Notes under the pieces: model-generated | Told to the model about the DNA's origin: nothing | Database searches by the model: none | Seen by the model: the letters and a program-made list of their open reading frames with translations, nothing else | Shown here: positions 7,370 to 16,789 of the stretch, piece after piece | Numbering within the stretch: position 1 is the first letter of the stretch | Layout of the letters: each line of letters begins with the position of its first letter | Assembly (NCBI GenBank): GCA_017644045.1 | Contig: JAEPMI010000001.1 | Span: 852,127 to 916,126 of the forward strand | Length of the DNA: 64,000 nt | Source of the DNA: Deltaproteobacteria bacterium | Lineage (GTDB): Bacteria; Myxococcota_A; Polyangia; Polyangiales; Houyiibacteriaceae | Reading direction: 5' to 3' | Program-made: the position numbers and the translations under genes

Positions 7370-8991
7370 TGAGCGCGTTGCAGAAGACGGCGTACGGGTT
7401 GGCGTTGCTCGCGGCGCTCTGGGCTGCCGGCGCCCGCGCGCAGGAGACCTGCGCTCCGCAGGACGAGGGCGAGACCGTGTCCGACCATCGGCTGCTTCGG
7501 CAGCTCTCGCTCGATCTCCGTGGGCGAATTCCGACGATTCAGGAGTACCGACGACTCGAAGAAGGAGAAGCCGTCGACACGCTGCTCTCCGAGATGCTCG
7601 AGAGCGAGGAGTACTTCGCGCAGGTGCGCGACGACCATCGCGCGCTCCTGTGGGGCAGCCTCGGCCAGATCGACGACATGGCCCCCGGCGGCCGACGGAT
7701 CCGCCGAACCTCCTCGGGCATCTGGCGAGTCACGAACAACCGGCGCCGATACCGCGGCAGGAACAACGTGGAGTGCCTGAACCAGGCGCAGCCCGCGAGC
7801 GAATACGACTCGGCCGGTCGCCCCCGCGCGCTCCAGACCTTCTCGGACTCCTCCTGCGACGGCGGCACCTGTCGGCGCGAGGGCTACGTGATGGTTCGGC
7901 CCTACTGGGCGCCGGACACGCCGGTGAAGGTCTGCGCGTTCGACGCCATGAGCGTCAGCACCGGCCGTGATGGCAACCGATGCGACATCTACAACCCGGA
8001 CCCCGGCTGCGGCTGCGGCCCCAACCTCCGCCATTGCATGCCCGAGACCACGAGCCCGGCGCAGCGCGCGGTGCGTGACGCGCTCGAACAGGAAGCGCCG
8101 CGGATCTTCGAGCACATCATCCGCGAAGGTCGGTCCTACCTCGAAGCGTTCACGACCCGGGAGACCCTCGTGAACGGACCGAGCGCGTTCTACTACGAGA
8201 ACTTCGCCGGCGCCGAGACCGTCGGTTCCGGCGGCGCGCGTGTCTACGACCCTGCGCTCGGCGAGCTCCCGGACCTGACCTTCCAGGACGAAGGCGAGTG
8301 GCGCGTCATCGAGCGCTCGGAAGCGCACGCGGGCGTCCTCACCACGCTGCTCTTCGACCTCCGCTTCGCGAGCAACCGGAGCCGGGCGAACCGCTTCTAC
8401 ACCGCGTTCCGCTGCGAGCCCTTCGTGCCTCCGGCGGGCGGTCTACCCGCGGAGACGAGCGGCGACCCCGACCCGAACCTCCGTGAGCGCGATGGCTGCC
8501 GCTCCTGTCACCAGACCCTCGAGGTCGCGGCGGCGCACTTCGGCCGATGGCGCAACGACACCACCTTCGGGCTCTTGCCGAGCAGCGCGATGGATCCGCT
8601 GGGCGTGCGCGACGACTGCGCGACCTGCGGCGACGGCACGCGCTGCTCGAACTTCTGCAACACCTACTTCGTCACGCGAGACAACTCGCACGAAGACACC
8701 CACGCCGACTGGGCCGGCTACCCGCTGGTGCGCGCGTATCTCGACGACACCGAGGCGGCAGCGGTCGACGTCGGTCCGGCGGGTCTGGTGGACGAGCCCG
8801 ACGAGATCGAGCGCGTGGCGAGCTGCACGGTTCGGACGGTCGCCGAGCGGATGCTGGGCCGGGAGCTCACCCGTGACGAGCACGTGACCTGGGTCCCCGA
8901 GCTGGCCGAGTCGTTCGCGACGAGCGGCTACGACTACACGGCGCTGATCCGTTCGATGGCCGAGAGCCAGACGTACCGCCAGGTTCGCTGA
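7369..8991 (+). CDS. secreted DUF1549-like protein with CxxCH haem motif
   Basis: 540 residues beginning inside the DUF1501 stop codon (TGATG). A signal peptide ends around AGARAQ (residues ~1-25). HRLLRQLSLDLRGRIPT (40-56) matches the RRLSLDLxGxxPT hallmark of DUF1549. A single CRSCH haem-binding motif lies at 377-381 and a Cys cluster CATCGDGTRCSNFC at 417-430 suggests further metal or disulphide structure. The C-terminal part (VAERMLGRELTRDE, about 493-506, and SMAESQTYRQVR at the end) matches the final helices of this class. As the last gene of the operon it probably works with the DUF1501 enzyme and the cytochrome-type lipoprotein. It differs from planctomycete members in combining the DUF1549 start and the haem motif without a recognisable DUF1553 half. 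Confidence 0.8.
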   Translation: MSALQKTAYGLALLAALWAAGARAQETCAPQDEGETVSDHRLLRQLSLDLRGRIPTIQEYRRLEEGEAVDTLLSEMLESEEYFAQVRDDHRALLWGSLGQIDDMAPGGRRIRRTSSGIWRVTNNRRRYRGRNNVECLNQAQPASEYDSAGRPRALQTFSDSSCDGGTCRREGYVMVRPYWAPDTPVKVCAFDAMSVSTGRDGNRCDIYNPDPGCGCGPNLRHCMPETTSPAQRAVRDALEQEAPRIFEHIIREGRSYLEAFTTRETLVNGPSAFYYENFAGAETVGSGGARVYDPALGELPDLTFQDEGEWRVIERSEAHAGVLTTLLFDLRFASNRSRANRFYTAFRCEPFVPPAGGLPAETSGDPDPNLRERDGCRSCHQTLEVAAAHFGRWRNDTTFGLLPSSAMDPLGVRDDCATCGDGTRCSNFCNTYFVTRDNSHEDTHADWAGYPLVRAYLDDTEAAAVDVGPAGLVDEPDEIERVASCTVRTVAERMLGRELTRDEHVTWVPELAESFATSGYDYTALIRSMAESQTYRQVR

Positions 8992-9053
8992 GCGAAGCGG
9001 CCGAAAGGCGCTCGGCGTTGACGGATCGGTCCGCTGCGGGAACGCTGCGGCCG

Positions 9054-10364
9054 ATGCGAACGACGGGATGGTGTGCGGACGCGCTCCGCGTGGTGCTGGG
9101 CCTGACGATGGCGGCAGCGCTGGGCTGTGGCGACGACGACGGTGACGGAGACGCGCCCGTCGACTCGGGCGTGGACCAGGGTCCGCGCGACTTCGGTCCG
9201 CCGGAGCCGGACCCCGAGCCGATCCCGAAGCGCCCCTGGGTCGTCGGCGTGAACACCACGATGGCGATGGTCCGCTGGGAGACCCCGGACGAGCCCACCA
9301 CGGTCGAGCTGACCCTCACCCCGGAAGAGGGCGGCGAGGCGCGGACCATCGAAGGGACCTCTCGCGAAGACACGATCACGATCGAACACGGGCTCGGGCT
9401 CGCCGCGGTGGAGCTGCCCGACTTCGCCGGCACCTACTACCTGCAGCAGGTCACCATCGACGAGCTCACGCCGAACACTTGCTACACGTACGAGGTCACG
9501 GCCATCGAGGAGGGCGGTCGCTTCTGCACCATGCACGAGCCGACCGACCACACCACGCCCATCGAGCTCCTGGTCGTCGGTGACACCAGCCCGGTGCTCG
9601 GCGCCACGGCGGGCCTGATCGACCTGCTGGTCGACGACTCGGTGGAGATGACGATCCACGCCGGTGACCTGCAGTACTACGACGCGCTCTTCGAGACCTG
9701 GGCCGTCTGGTTCCCGGCGCACGCGCCGATCCTCGCGCAGGGTGCGTTCTGGCCGACCATCGGCAACCACGAGGAAGAGCGCGACGGCGAGTACGACCAG
9801 ACCTACGCGCGCTACTTCGAGAACCCCTCGCTGACCGAAGCGGGCGAGCCCGACGGCAACACGAGCGCCTACCACTTCCAGAGCGGCGGCGTTCACTTCT
9901 TCTCGGTCAACAGCGAGGACGACATCGGCGAGTTCGACGAGGACTTCTCGTGGCTCGACGAAGGGCTCACCGCCGCCGAAGCGAGCGAAGGCCATCGCTT
10001 CAGCATCGTGTTCTTCCACCGACCGATCTGGACGCTGGCGGAGCACTCCCCTTCGGAGTCGCTGCGCGCCGTGATCGATCCGATCCTCGACGCGCACGAG
10101 GTGCCGCTGGTGCTTCAGGGGCACAACCACGTCTACGAGCGCTTCTCGGTCGACGGCCGCACCTACATCGTGACGGGCGGCGGGGGCAGCGGTCTCTACA
10201 CGCTCGACGACCAGGTCGAGGTTCGGCCGGACGAGGCACCGCTGCGCGTGGCGGCAGGCGTCTTCCAGCACGGGGTCCGGATCACGATCGACGAGACCGA
10301 GATGCACCTGCGCGCGATCGACAACGAAGGAACGATCCAGGACGAGGTCACCCTCCCCTTCTGA
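9054..10364 (+). CDS. purple-acid-phosphatase-like metallophosphoesterase lipoprotein
   Basis: 436 residues from the ATG at 9054, which gives a lipoprotein signal ending AALGC (Cys25) followed by GDDDGDGD. An N-terminal fibronectin-III-like domain (~residues 60-165) precedes a metallophosphoesterase domain with all five metal-binding blocks: VVGDTS (~174), HAGDLQYYD (~202), GNHEEE (~237), FHRP (~322) and GHNHVYER (356-363). The GHxHxYER ending and the N-terminal beta domain are typical of purple acid phosphatases, dinuclear metal enzymes that hydrolyse phosphate monoesters. It probably releases phosphate outside the cell. The gene stands alone between the DUF1549 operon and a glycosidase-like gene. 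Confidence 0.85.
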   Translation: MRTTGWCADALRVVLGLTMAAALGCGDDDGDGDAPVDSGVDQGPRDFGPPEPDPEPIPKRPWVVGVNTTMAMVRWETPDEPTTVELTLTPEEGGEARTIEGTSREDTITIEHGLGLAAVELPDFAGTYYLQQVTIDELTPNTCYTYEVTAIEEGGRFCTMHEPTDHTTPIELLVVGDTSPVLGATAGLIDLLVDDSVEMTIHAGDLQYYDALFETWAVWFPAHAPILAQGAFWPTIGNHEEERDGEYDQTYARYFENPSLTEAGEPDGNTSAYHFQSGGVHFFSVNSEDDIGEFDEDFSWLDEGLTAAEASEGHRFSIVFFHRPIWTLAEHSPSESLRAVIDPILDAHEVPLVLQGHNHVYERFSVDGRTYIVTGGGGSGLYTLDDQVEVRPDEAPLRVAAGVFQHGVRITIDETEMHLRAIDNEGTIQDEVTLPF

Positions 10365-10404
10365 TCGGCTGGTCAGGGCCCGCGCCTCGGGTCAGGCTCC
10401 TCGG

Positions 10405-12186
10405 GTGAAGGGGACGTTTCGCTGGATCGCGTGGAGCATGCTCGCCGCCCTCGGCATGGGAGCGCTGTGGTGCTGCCGAACCGAGGTCTCCGGTGGGCTC
10501 GACCAGGAGATCGCCGGCAGCGGCGGCTCGACCGACGAGGGAGACTCCGCGAGCCACTCGCTGGGGACGAACCTGTCGGAGATCGGCTACGCCTACCGCA
10601 ACAACCCGTTCGTCGACCTGATGCGCAGCGCCGACCCGTTCTTCTCGGGCACGGTCGACGGCTGGAGCGACGAGCGCACGCTCGAGGTGCGGCCGGATGG
10701 GTATCCTGCTCGTCTCGCCGAGGGACAGGTCGCGCGGACCTTCCTGATCGGAGGCGACACGGCGCACGTCGGCGGCGAGATCGTCGTCCTCTACGAGGGC
10801 GACGGACAGCTCGAGTACCGCGGCGGCGTGGAATCGGTGGAGCGGGGCGAGGGGCGAGACGTGGTCACGCTTCGCGAGCGCGACGGGTTCTGGCTCGAGA
10901 TCCACGCCACCGACCCGAGCGACCCACTTCACTCGATTCGGCTCCTGATGCCTGGCGGTCGGTGCGCCGACGACGCGACGAAGGCGTGCCGCGCGGACGG
11001 AGAGTGCAGCGAGCGCTGCGTGCCCTTCGAAGAGACCTACGCGGACCAACCCTTCCACCCGACCTTCCTGGCGGAGCACGCGCCCTTCGACGTGCTTCGC
11101 TTCATGAACTGGATGCGCACCAACCGCGTGCGCGGCGACGACTCCCCGCGCCCCCGCTGGCCCGTGAGGGAGTGGAACGGCTACCCCGCGGTCGACTACG
11201 CCCAGTGGCGACCGGTGCCGGTCGACGTGATGGTCGACCTCGCGAACACCACCGGCGCCGCGCCCTGGTTCAACATCCCGCACCAGGCGAGCGACGCGTT
11301 CGTTCGAACCTTCGCCGAGCGCGTGAAGGAGCGGCTCGCGCCCGAGCTCTCGGTCTACGTCGAGTACAGCAACGAGGCCTGGAACGACCTCTTCCTGCAG
11401 TCGCAGGAGATCAACGGGCTCGGTTGTCGCGCGCTCTCGCAGGACCCCGAGGGCGAGTGCGACCACGACCAGGACGGCACGCTCTGCGAATACACCGAGT
11501 GGAACGCCACGCAGGAACGCTGCGTCGAGTACGGGCAGCGCTACTTTGCTCGGCGGACCGCGCAGATCGGGGCCATCTGGGACGAGGTCTTCGGGGACGA
11601 CCCGCGCGTGATCACCGTGCTCGCGACTCAGATTGGGAGCCTCGAGCACCGCGGCGCCCCGATGTTGAACCACGAGGTGCCAGGGCTCGGCCCGGTGTAC
11701 GAGCACGTCGACGCGGTGGCGGTGGCGCCCTACTTCGGCGGCGGGGAGCCGCCGGACTCGGTCGACGAGATCTTCGCGCGGGCCGAGCTCCCGGGCGGCG
11801 ACGAGACCTACGCCGTGCTGCTCGGCGAAGAGCCGGACGGTGGGCCGCTCCACTGGATCGTCCGCGACATGCACGCCCTTCGGGACCGCGAGCCGTGGAG
11901 TCACCTGCCGCTCATCGCGTACGAAGGCGGCCAGCACTTCCTCGCGCTCGGTGACGAGTCCCGGAGCGAGATGCTCGCGACCGCCAACCGCGACCCGCGG
12001 ATGGGCGAGCTCTACGACGAGTACCTGCGGCGCTGGGCCGCGCTCACCGAGGGCGGACTCTTCGTGCACTACCGCAGCCCGAGCGCTTGGAGCGTCTGGG
12101 GCACCTGGGGCTCCAAGGAGTACCAGGGTCAGCCCGTCTCCGAGGCGCCCAAGCACCAGGCCCTCCTCCGCTACCTCGGGGACTGA
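10405..12186 (+). CDS. clan GH-A glycoside-hydrolase-like secreted protein
   Basis: 593 residues from the GTG at 10405 (an ATG at 10438 is possible). The N-terminal hydrophobic stretch with adjacent cysteines (GALWCC, 19-24) could be a lipoprotein or plain export signal. Residues ~90-180 form a beta-rich segment; from ~215 a TIM-barrel-like region shows FDVLRFMNWMRTN (228-240), VEYSNEAWN (319-327, Glu324 a candidate acid/base) and LIAYEGGQHF (503-512, Glu507 a candidate nucleophile). This NE...E layout is that of retaining clan GH-A hydrolases and is seen in secreted 'cellulose-binding' proteins. A Cys-rich insert (CDHDQDGTLCEY and neighbours, 340-375) is unusual. Substrate unknown. Confidence 0.7.
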   Translation: MKGTFRWIAWSMLAALGMGALWCCRTEVSGGLDQEIAGSGGSTDEGDSASHSLGTNLSEIGYAYRNNPFVDLMRSADPFFSGTVDGWSDERTLEVRPDGYPARLAEGQVARTFLIGGDTAHVGGEIVVLYEGDGQLEYRGGVESVERGEGRDVVTLRERDGFWLEIHATDPSDPLHSIRLLMPGGRCADDATKACRADGECSERCVPFEETYADQPFHPTFLAEHAPFDVLRFMNWMRTNRVRGDDSPRPRWPVREWNGYPAVDYAQWRPVPVDVMVDLANTTGAAPWFNIPHQASDAFVRTFAERVKERLAPELSVYVEYSNEAWNDLFLQSQEINGLGCRALSQDPEGECDHDQDGTLCEYTEWNATQERCVEYGQRYFARRTAQIGAIWDEVFGDDPRVITVLATQIGSLEHRGAPMLNHEVPGLGPVYEHVDAVAVAPYFGGGEPPDSVDEIFARAELPGGDETYAVLLGEEPDGGPLHWIVRDMHALRDREPWSHLPLIAYEGGQHFLALGDESRSEMLATANRDPRMGELYDEYLRRWAALTEGGLFVHYRSPSAWSVWGTWGSKEYQGQPVSEAPKHQALLRYLGD

Positions 12187-12276
12187 CCGGCACTGGATTT
12201 TCGGGCGATCCGGAGAGTTTGCATTTTGCGTCCGGAACCCCTGTTTTTTCGGGCGTTCCGGAGGGGGAGCCTCCCC
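12187..12276. repeat. pair of 18-bp direct repeats between convergent genes
   Basis: TTTTCGGGCGATCCGGAG (12198-12215) and TTTTCGGGCGTTCCGGAG (12246-12263) differ at one base and lie 48 bp apart. A short GGGGA/TCCCC stem at about 12264-12277 follows. The pair lies between the ends of two convergent genes, so it may be part of a terminator zone or a protein-binding site. Confidence 0.6.
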
Positions 12277-14640
12277 TTATTTGACGCGGTGGAGGGTGCC
12301 GCCGGCTTCGATCATGATGGTGAGGCCGCCGAAGCTGGGGAGGAACGCGGCGCTCGGTGGCTTGGCGCGACGACCGTGGGTGAGCTCGAGGAGCACTCGG
12401 CGCTTTTCGAGGTCGTAGACCGCTCGGTAGCGCGCGTCGCCGAGGTCGAGCTCGCGGGGGAAGGTCTCGTCGACGATGTGCCGCAGCTCGAAGGGCAGGT
12501 CATCGGCGAGAAAGTCTTCCGCGCTCAGAAGCGCGACGTCGGCCCCGCTCTCGACGCCGAGCTCCTCGACGCGGGCGCGCGCCCAGTCCTCGAGGGACGG
12601 CGGCTCGTCGAGCTCGGGTAGACCGAGCCCCTTGCCCACCCGGCTGTGCGAGAGGCGGGCGGCGAGCGTGCGGATCTCGAGGCGACGGCGGCTCTCGTCT
12701 CGGCTCTTGCGGTGGAGCCGACCTGCGAGGAAGAGCTCGACGACGGCGTCGCGGGCGGGCTGCCCCTCGGGCACCGCGTCGCGCTCCGCGAGGACCCGAC
12801 CGGCGTGCACCCGCTCGAGGGTCGCGACGATCGTCCCCTTCACGAGCTTCGCCTTGCCGACGCGCTCGCGACCGATGCCCGAGTCGCGAAGCTCGGCGAT
12901 CGACACCGGCGAGGCACAGGTCGCGAGCAGGCGGCGGTCCTTGCCGCGCCCGAAGGCGCGCTCCTCGAAGACGACCAACGCCTCGGCGGGTGTCTCGCCC
13001 TGCCCCGGCTCCACCGCCAGCCACGCGGCGCTCTCGCGCGCGAGCGCCACCTCGGTGCCGCCGCTCGAGAACGCCACGTGCCGCTTCCGCCGGCGCGCGA
13101 AGTGGCCGCTCCTCGGATCGGCGCGCAACGCGATCGCGCGCAGCGCCGCGGCGTCGACGGTCTCGTGCTGGGGCGCGCCGAGGCCGAGCGCCTCGCGCAG
13201 CCGCTTCGCGATCCGTCGCGCTTCGCTCCGCGCGGGGTCGTTGCCGCCACCGCGCACCGCGAGGATGAACGCGGTCGCGTCGCACGCCGCCGCTCGCGGA
13301 TCGTTCGGCTCGCGCGATGGCTCGCCGGAGAAGAGCCGCCGCCCGGCGGCGAGCGCGGCCACGAGATCGACGGCGTCCTGCAGGAGCGCGGCGTCGTCGC
13401 TCCGTCGCGCTTCGAGCAAGAGCCGACCGAGCGGGGCGTCGAGCGGCAGCCCGTGCAGCCCCTCGCCGATGGGCGTGATCCCGCCGTCGTCGATCGCGCC
13501 GAGCAGCCGGAGCTCTTCGCGTGCGGCTTCGACGGCGTGCGCCTTCGGCGCGTCGAGGAACTCGAGCGCTTCGACCGAGCGACCCGCGGCGGCCGCCCCG
13601 AGCACCAGCGGCACGAGGGACTCGCGATGGACCTCCGGCGGCGTGCGCTCCGCGAGGTCGGCCCGCCGCGCCCAGAGTCGAACGGCGACGCCCGGCCCCG
13701 TGCGGCCCGCGCGACCGGAGCGCTGCTCCGCCGCGTCGCTCGCGATGGGGTGCAGCGCGAGGTGCGCTCGGCCGCGGTGGTACGCCGTCCGCCGCACCAG
13801 GCCGGAGTCGATGACCAGCGCGATGCCCGGCACGGTCAACGAGGTCTCGGCGACGTTGGTCGCGAGCACGACCTTCCGACGCGTCGTCTTCCGGAAGACG
13901 CGCGCCTGGCGGTCGAGGCTCAGGCTGCCGTGCAGCGGCACGATCTCGAAGGGCCGCCCCGAGAGCGCCGACTCGAGGTCGGCGATCTCGCCCTTCCCCG
14001 GAAGGAAGACGAGCACGTCGCCGTCCACGCTCTCGACCGCCTCGTCGAGCGCGCTCACCACCCGCTCGGTGAGCTGGTGGCTCGCCGGGAGCGTCAGCCC
14101 GCCGTCCCGATAGCGGACCTCCACCTCGTGGAGTCGCCCCTCGGCCGCCAGGTGTCGCCCGCCCAGATAGTCGCGGACGCGCGCGGCATCGAGCGTGGCG
14201 CTCATCGTGACCAGCTGCGCGTCGTCGCGGTCGCGAAGGAGCGCGAGTAGCAAATCGACGTCGAGGCGCCGCTCGTGGAGCTCGTCGAGCACGACCACGT
14301 CGCTCGCCGCCACCTGCTCCAGCTGCCGCAGCGCGATGCCCGGCGTGACGAAGCGGATGCGCGTGGCGTCGGAGACACGCACATCGTCGCGAACCTGGTA
14401 GCCGACCCGCTCGCCGAGCGGGCTTCCCTCGAGCTCGGCGACTCGCGCGGCCAAGGCCCGGCACGCCACCCGGCGGGGCTCGACCACGATCACCGAGTCC
14501 CCGCGATCCATCAGATAGCGGGGAACCTCGGTCGATTTGCCCGATCCCGTCGGCGCCGTGATCACCAGCGGGCCCCGCTCACCCACCACCTCCTCGCGGA
14601 TCGCGGCGATGGGCAGCGGCTCGTTCGGTTCGGAACCCAC
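12277..14640 (-). CDS. hrpB: ATP-dependent helicase HrpB
   Basis: 787 residues from the GTG at 14640. HrpB proteins start directly with a LPxxAxxxxL helix before the P-loop, and EPLPIAAIREEV at residues ~7-18 fits, which decides the start. Motifs: APTGSGKST (29-37), DELHER in the DEAH position (119-124), SAT (147-149), then the RecA2 and HrpB-type C-terminal region, which runs to the usual length. It is a DEAH-box helicase of the HrpA/HrpB group; in most bacteria its substrate is not established. Convergent with the upstream glycosidase-like gene and divergent from the oligopeptidase gene. Confidence 0.93.
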   Translation of the reverse strand: MGSEPNEPLPIAAIREEVVGERGPLVITAPTGSGKSTEVPRYLMDRGDSVIVVEPRRVACRALAARVAELEGSPLGERVGYQVRDDVRVSDATRIRFVTPGIALRQLEQVAASDVVVLDELHERRLDVDLLLALLRDRDDAQLVTMSATLDAARVRDYLGGRHLAAEGRLHEVEVRYRDGGLTLPASHQLTERVVSALDEAVESVDGDVLVFLPGKGEIADLESALSGRPFEIVPLHGSLSLDRQARVFRKTTRRKVVLATNVAETSLTVPGIALVIDSGLVRRTAYHRGRAHLALHPIASDAAEQRSGRAGRTGPGVAVRLWARRADLAERTPPEVHRESLVPLVLGAAAAGRSVEALEFLDAPKAHAVEAAREELRLLGAIDDGGITPIGEGLHGLPLDAPLGRLLLEARRSDDAALLQDAVDLVAALAAGRRLFSGEPSREPNDPRAAACDATAFILAVRGGGNDPARSEARRIAKRLREALGLGAPQHETVDAAALRAIALRADPRSGHFARRRKRHVAFSSGGTEVALARESAAWLAVEPGQGETPAEALVVFEERAFGRGKDRRLLATCASPVSIAELRDSGIGRERVGKAKLVKGTIVATLERVHAGRVLAERDAVPEGQPARDAVVELFLAGRLHRKSRDESRRRLEIRTLAARLSHSRVGKGLGLPELDEPPSLEDWARARVEELGVESGADVALLSAEDFLADDLPFELRHIVDETFPRELDLGDARYRAVYDLEKRRVLLELTHGRRAKPPSAAFLPSFGGLTIMIEAGGTLHRVK

Positions 14641-14738
14641 GCCCCCGCTCTGCCGCAGATCGTGAGTTGGCTCAAGGATGGAACACGCGCGGACCCCGGA
14701 ACCCGTCACCATGCGCGCCCATGCCCGACTCCTCTGCC

Positions 14739-16769
14739 ATGAGCAATCCCCTGATCGGCCTGCGCGCCGAAGCCGAGCCCTTCGACATTCCCTTCGACCG
14801 CATCGAGGCCAGCCACGTGGAGCCGGCGGTGGACGCGCTCATCGCGGAGGCCACCGAGGCCGTCGACGCCATCACCTCGGCCCCGCGGACCTATGACGGC
14901 ACGCTCGGCGCGCTCGAGCACGCGACCGAGCCGCTCGAGATCGCGCTCACCGTGGTCGGGCACCTCGAGTCCGTCGCGACCACCCCGGACCTCCGCGAGG
15001 CGTACAACCGGGTGCAGCCGAAGGCGAGCGCGTTCTTCTCGTCGCTCGCGCTGAACGCCGAGCTCTTCGCCGCCCTCAGCGAGTTCGCCGAGACCGACGA
15101 GGCGAAGGGCCTCGAGCCGCTCCGCGCGCGCTTCCTGAAGAAGACCCTGGACGACTTCAAGCGCCACGGCGCCGAGCTGGACGCGGCGGGGAAGAAGCGA
15201 CTGAGCGCCATCGACGTCACGCTCTCCGAGAAGACGACGAAGTTCGCGCAGAACGTTCTCGACGAGACCAACGCCTTCGAGCTCGTCATCGAAGACGAGG
15301 CCGCGCTCGCGGGCCTGCCGGACTCCGCGCGCGCAGCCGCCCGTCAGTCCGCCGAGTCGAAGGGCAAGGAAGGCTGGCGCTTCACGCTCCAGGCGCCGAG
15401 CTACATCGCGGTGATGACCTACCTCGACGACGCGTCGGTGCGCGAGAAGCTGTGGAAGGCGTACAACGCGCGCGCCAGCTCCGGCGATCGCGACAACCGA
15501 CCGCTCATCTGCGAGATCCTCGAGCTCCGCCGGGAGAAGGCCCAGCTCCTCGGCCACGCGGACTTCGCCGACTTCATCCTCGCGGACCGCATGGCCAAGA
15601 GCGGCGAGAAGGCGAGCGCGTTCGTGGACGACCTCCGCGAGAAGACCACCGCGGCCTTCGAGCGTGAAGAAGAGGAGCTGCTCGCCTATCGCCGGGAGCT
15701 CGAGGGCGACGACGCGCCGGTCATCGAGCCGTGGAGCATCGCGTACTACGCCGAGAAGCTCCGCAAGGCGCGCTTCGACTTCGACGACGAGGTGCTGCGC
15801 CCCTACCTGCAGGTCGACGCGGTGCTGAAGGGTCTCTTCGAGATCGCGGAGCGCCTCTACGGTGTGCGCATCGAGCGGCGCGAAGCGCCGACCTGGAACC
15901 CCGACGTGCGCTGCTACGGAGTCCACGACGGCGACCGACTCGCCGCCGCGTTCTACGTCGACCTCTTCCCGCGCGAGGACAAGCGGGGCGGTGCGTGGAT
16001 GAACGCGCTCTCCTACGGCCCCTCGCCGGAGACCCCGCACCTGGGCCTCTTCTGCGCGAACGTCTCCGAGCCCATCGGTGATGCGCCGGCGCTGCTGACG
16101 CACAGCGAGGTGGAGACCCTCTTCCACGAGTTCGGTCACCTGCTGCACCACGCGCTCAGCGAGGTGCCGCTCCGCTCGCTCGGCGGCACCAACGTCGCGT
16201 GGGACTTCGTGGAGCTGCCCAGCCAGATCATGGAGAACTTCTGCTGGGAGCGCGTGAGCCTCGACCTCTTCGCGCGCCACCACGAGACGGACGAGCCGAT
16301 CCCCGAGGCGCTCTTCGAGAAGATGCGCGCGGCCCGAACCTTCCGCGCCGCCACCGCGCAGATGCGCCAGCTCGGCTTCGGCTCGGTCGACCTCCGGCTG
16401 CATCGCACCTTCGACCCGAAGGCCGGCCCCGAAGCCGCGATGAACCTGGCCCGCGAGATCCTCGAGGCCCACGCGCCGGCGACCTATCCGGCGGACTACG
16501 CGATGATCTGTGGCTTCACCCACCTCTTCGCGAGCCCGGTCGGCTACGCCGCGGCCTACTACAGCTACAAGTGGGCCGAGGTCCTCGACGCCGACGCCTT
16601 CACCCGCTTCCTCGAAGCGGACGTGCTCAGCGCCGAGGTCGGCCAGGAGTTCCGCGCAGCCATTCTCGCCAAGGGCGACTCGGAGGAGCCGGACGCGCTC
16701 TTCCGGAAGTTCATGGGCCGCGACCCCTCGCTCGACGCGCTCCTCGTCCGCTCCGGCCTCGCGGCCTAG
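14739..16769 (+). CDS. prlC: M3 family oligopeptidase (oligopeptidase A type)
   Basis: 676 residues. The zinc site HEFGH is at 463-467, with the downstream ligand region ENFCWE following, and the whole length matches cytosolic M3A peptidases such as PrlC/OpdA. I chose the ATG at 14739 because MSNPLIG followed by IPFDRIEASHVEPAVD aligns with the usual beginning of this family; an in-frame ATG at 14721 is possible. No signal peptide, so it acts in the cytoplasm, degrading short peptides including signal-peptide fragments. Divergent from hrpB with only about 100 bp between starts. A hairpin begins within its stop codon. Confidence 0.93.
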   Translation: MSNPLIGLRAEAEPFDIPFDRIEASHVEPAVDALIAEATEAVDAITSAPRTYDGTLGALEHATEPLEIALTVVGHLESVATTPDLREAYNRVQPKASAFFSSLALNAELFAALSEFAETDEAKGLEPLRARFLKKTLDDFKRHGAELDAAGKKRLSAIDVTLSEKTTKFAQNVLDETNAFELVIEDEAALAGLPDSARAAARQSAESKGKEGWRFTLQAPSYIAVMTYLDDASVREKLWKAYNARASSGDRDNRPLICEILELRREKAQLLGHADFADFILADRMAKSGEKASAFVDDLREKTTAAFEREEEELLAYRRELEGDDAPVIEPWSIAYYAEKLRKARFDFDDEVLRPYLQVDAVLKGLFEIAERLYGVRIERREAPTWNPDVRCYGVHDGDRLAAAFYVDLFPREDKRGGAWMNALSYGPSPETPHLGLFCANVSEPIGDAPALLTHSEVETLFHEFGHLLHHALSEVPLRSLGGTNVAWDFVELPSQIMENFCWERVSLDLFARHHETDEPIPEALFEKMRAARTFRAATAQMRQLGFGSVDLRLHRTFDPKAGPEAAMNLAREILEAHAPATYPADYAMICGFTHLFASPVGYAAAYYSYKWAEVLDADAFTRFLEADVLSAEVGQEFRAAILAKGDSEEPDALFRKFMGRDPSLDALLVRSGLAA

Positions 16770-16789
16770 GTCGGGCCAAGGCCCGACCT
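16768..16789 (+). terminator. 10-bp hairpin overlapping the oligopeptidase stop codon
   Basis: AGGTCGGGCC and GGCCCGACCT (16768-16777 and 16780-16789) are perfect complements separated by AA. The stem begins in the TAG stop codon. There is no T-run after it, so it may act as a strong stop or as an mRNA 3' end rather than a classical intrinsic terminator. Confidence 0.6.
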
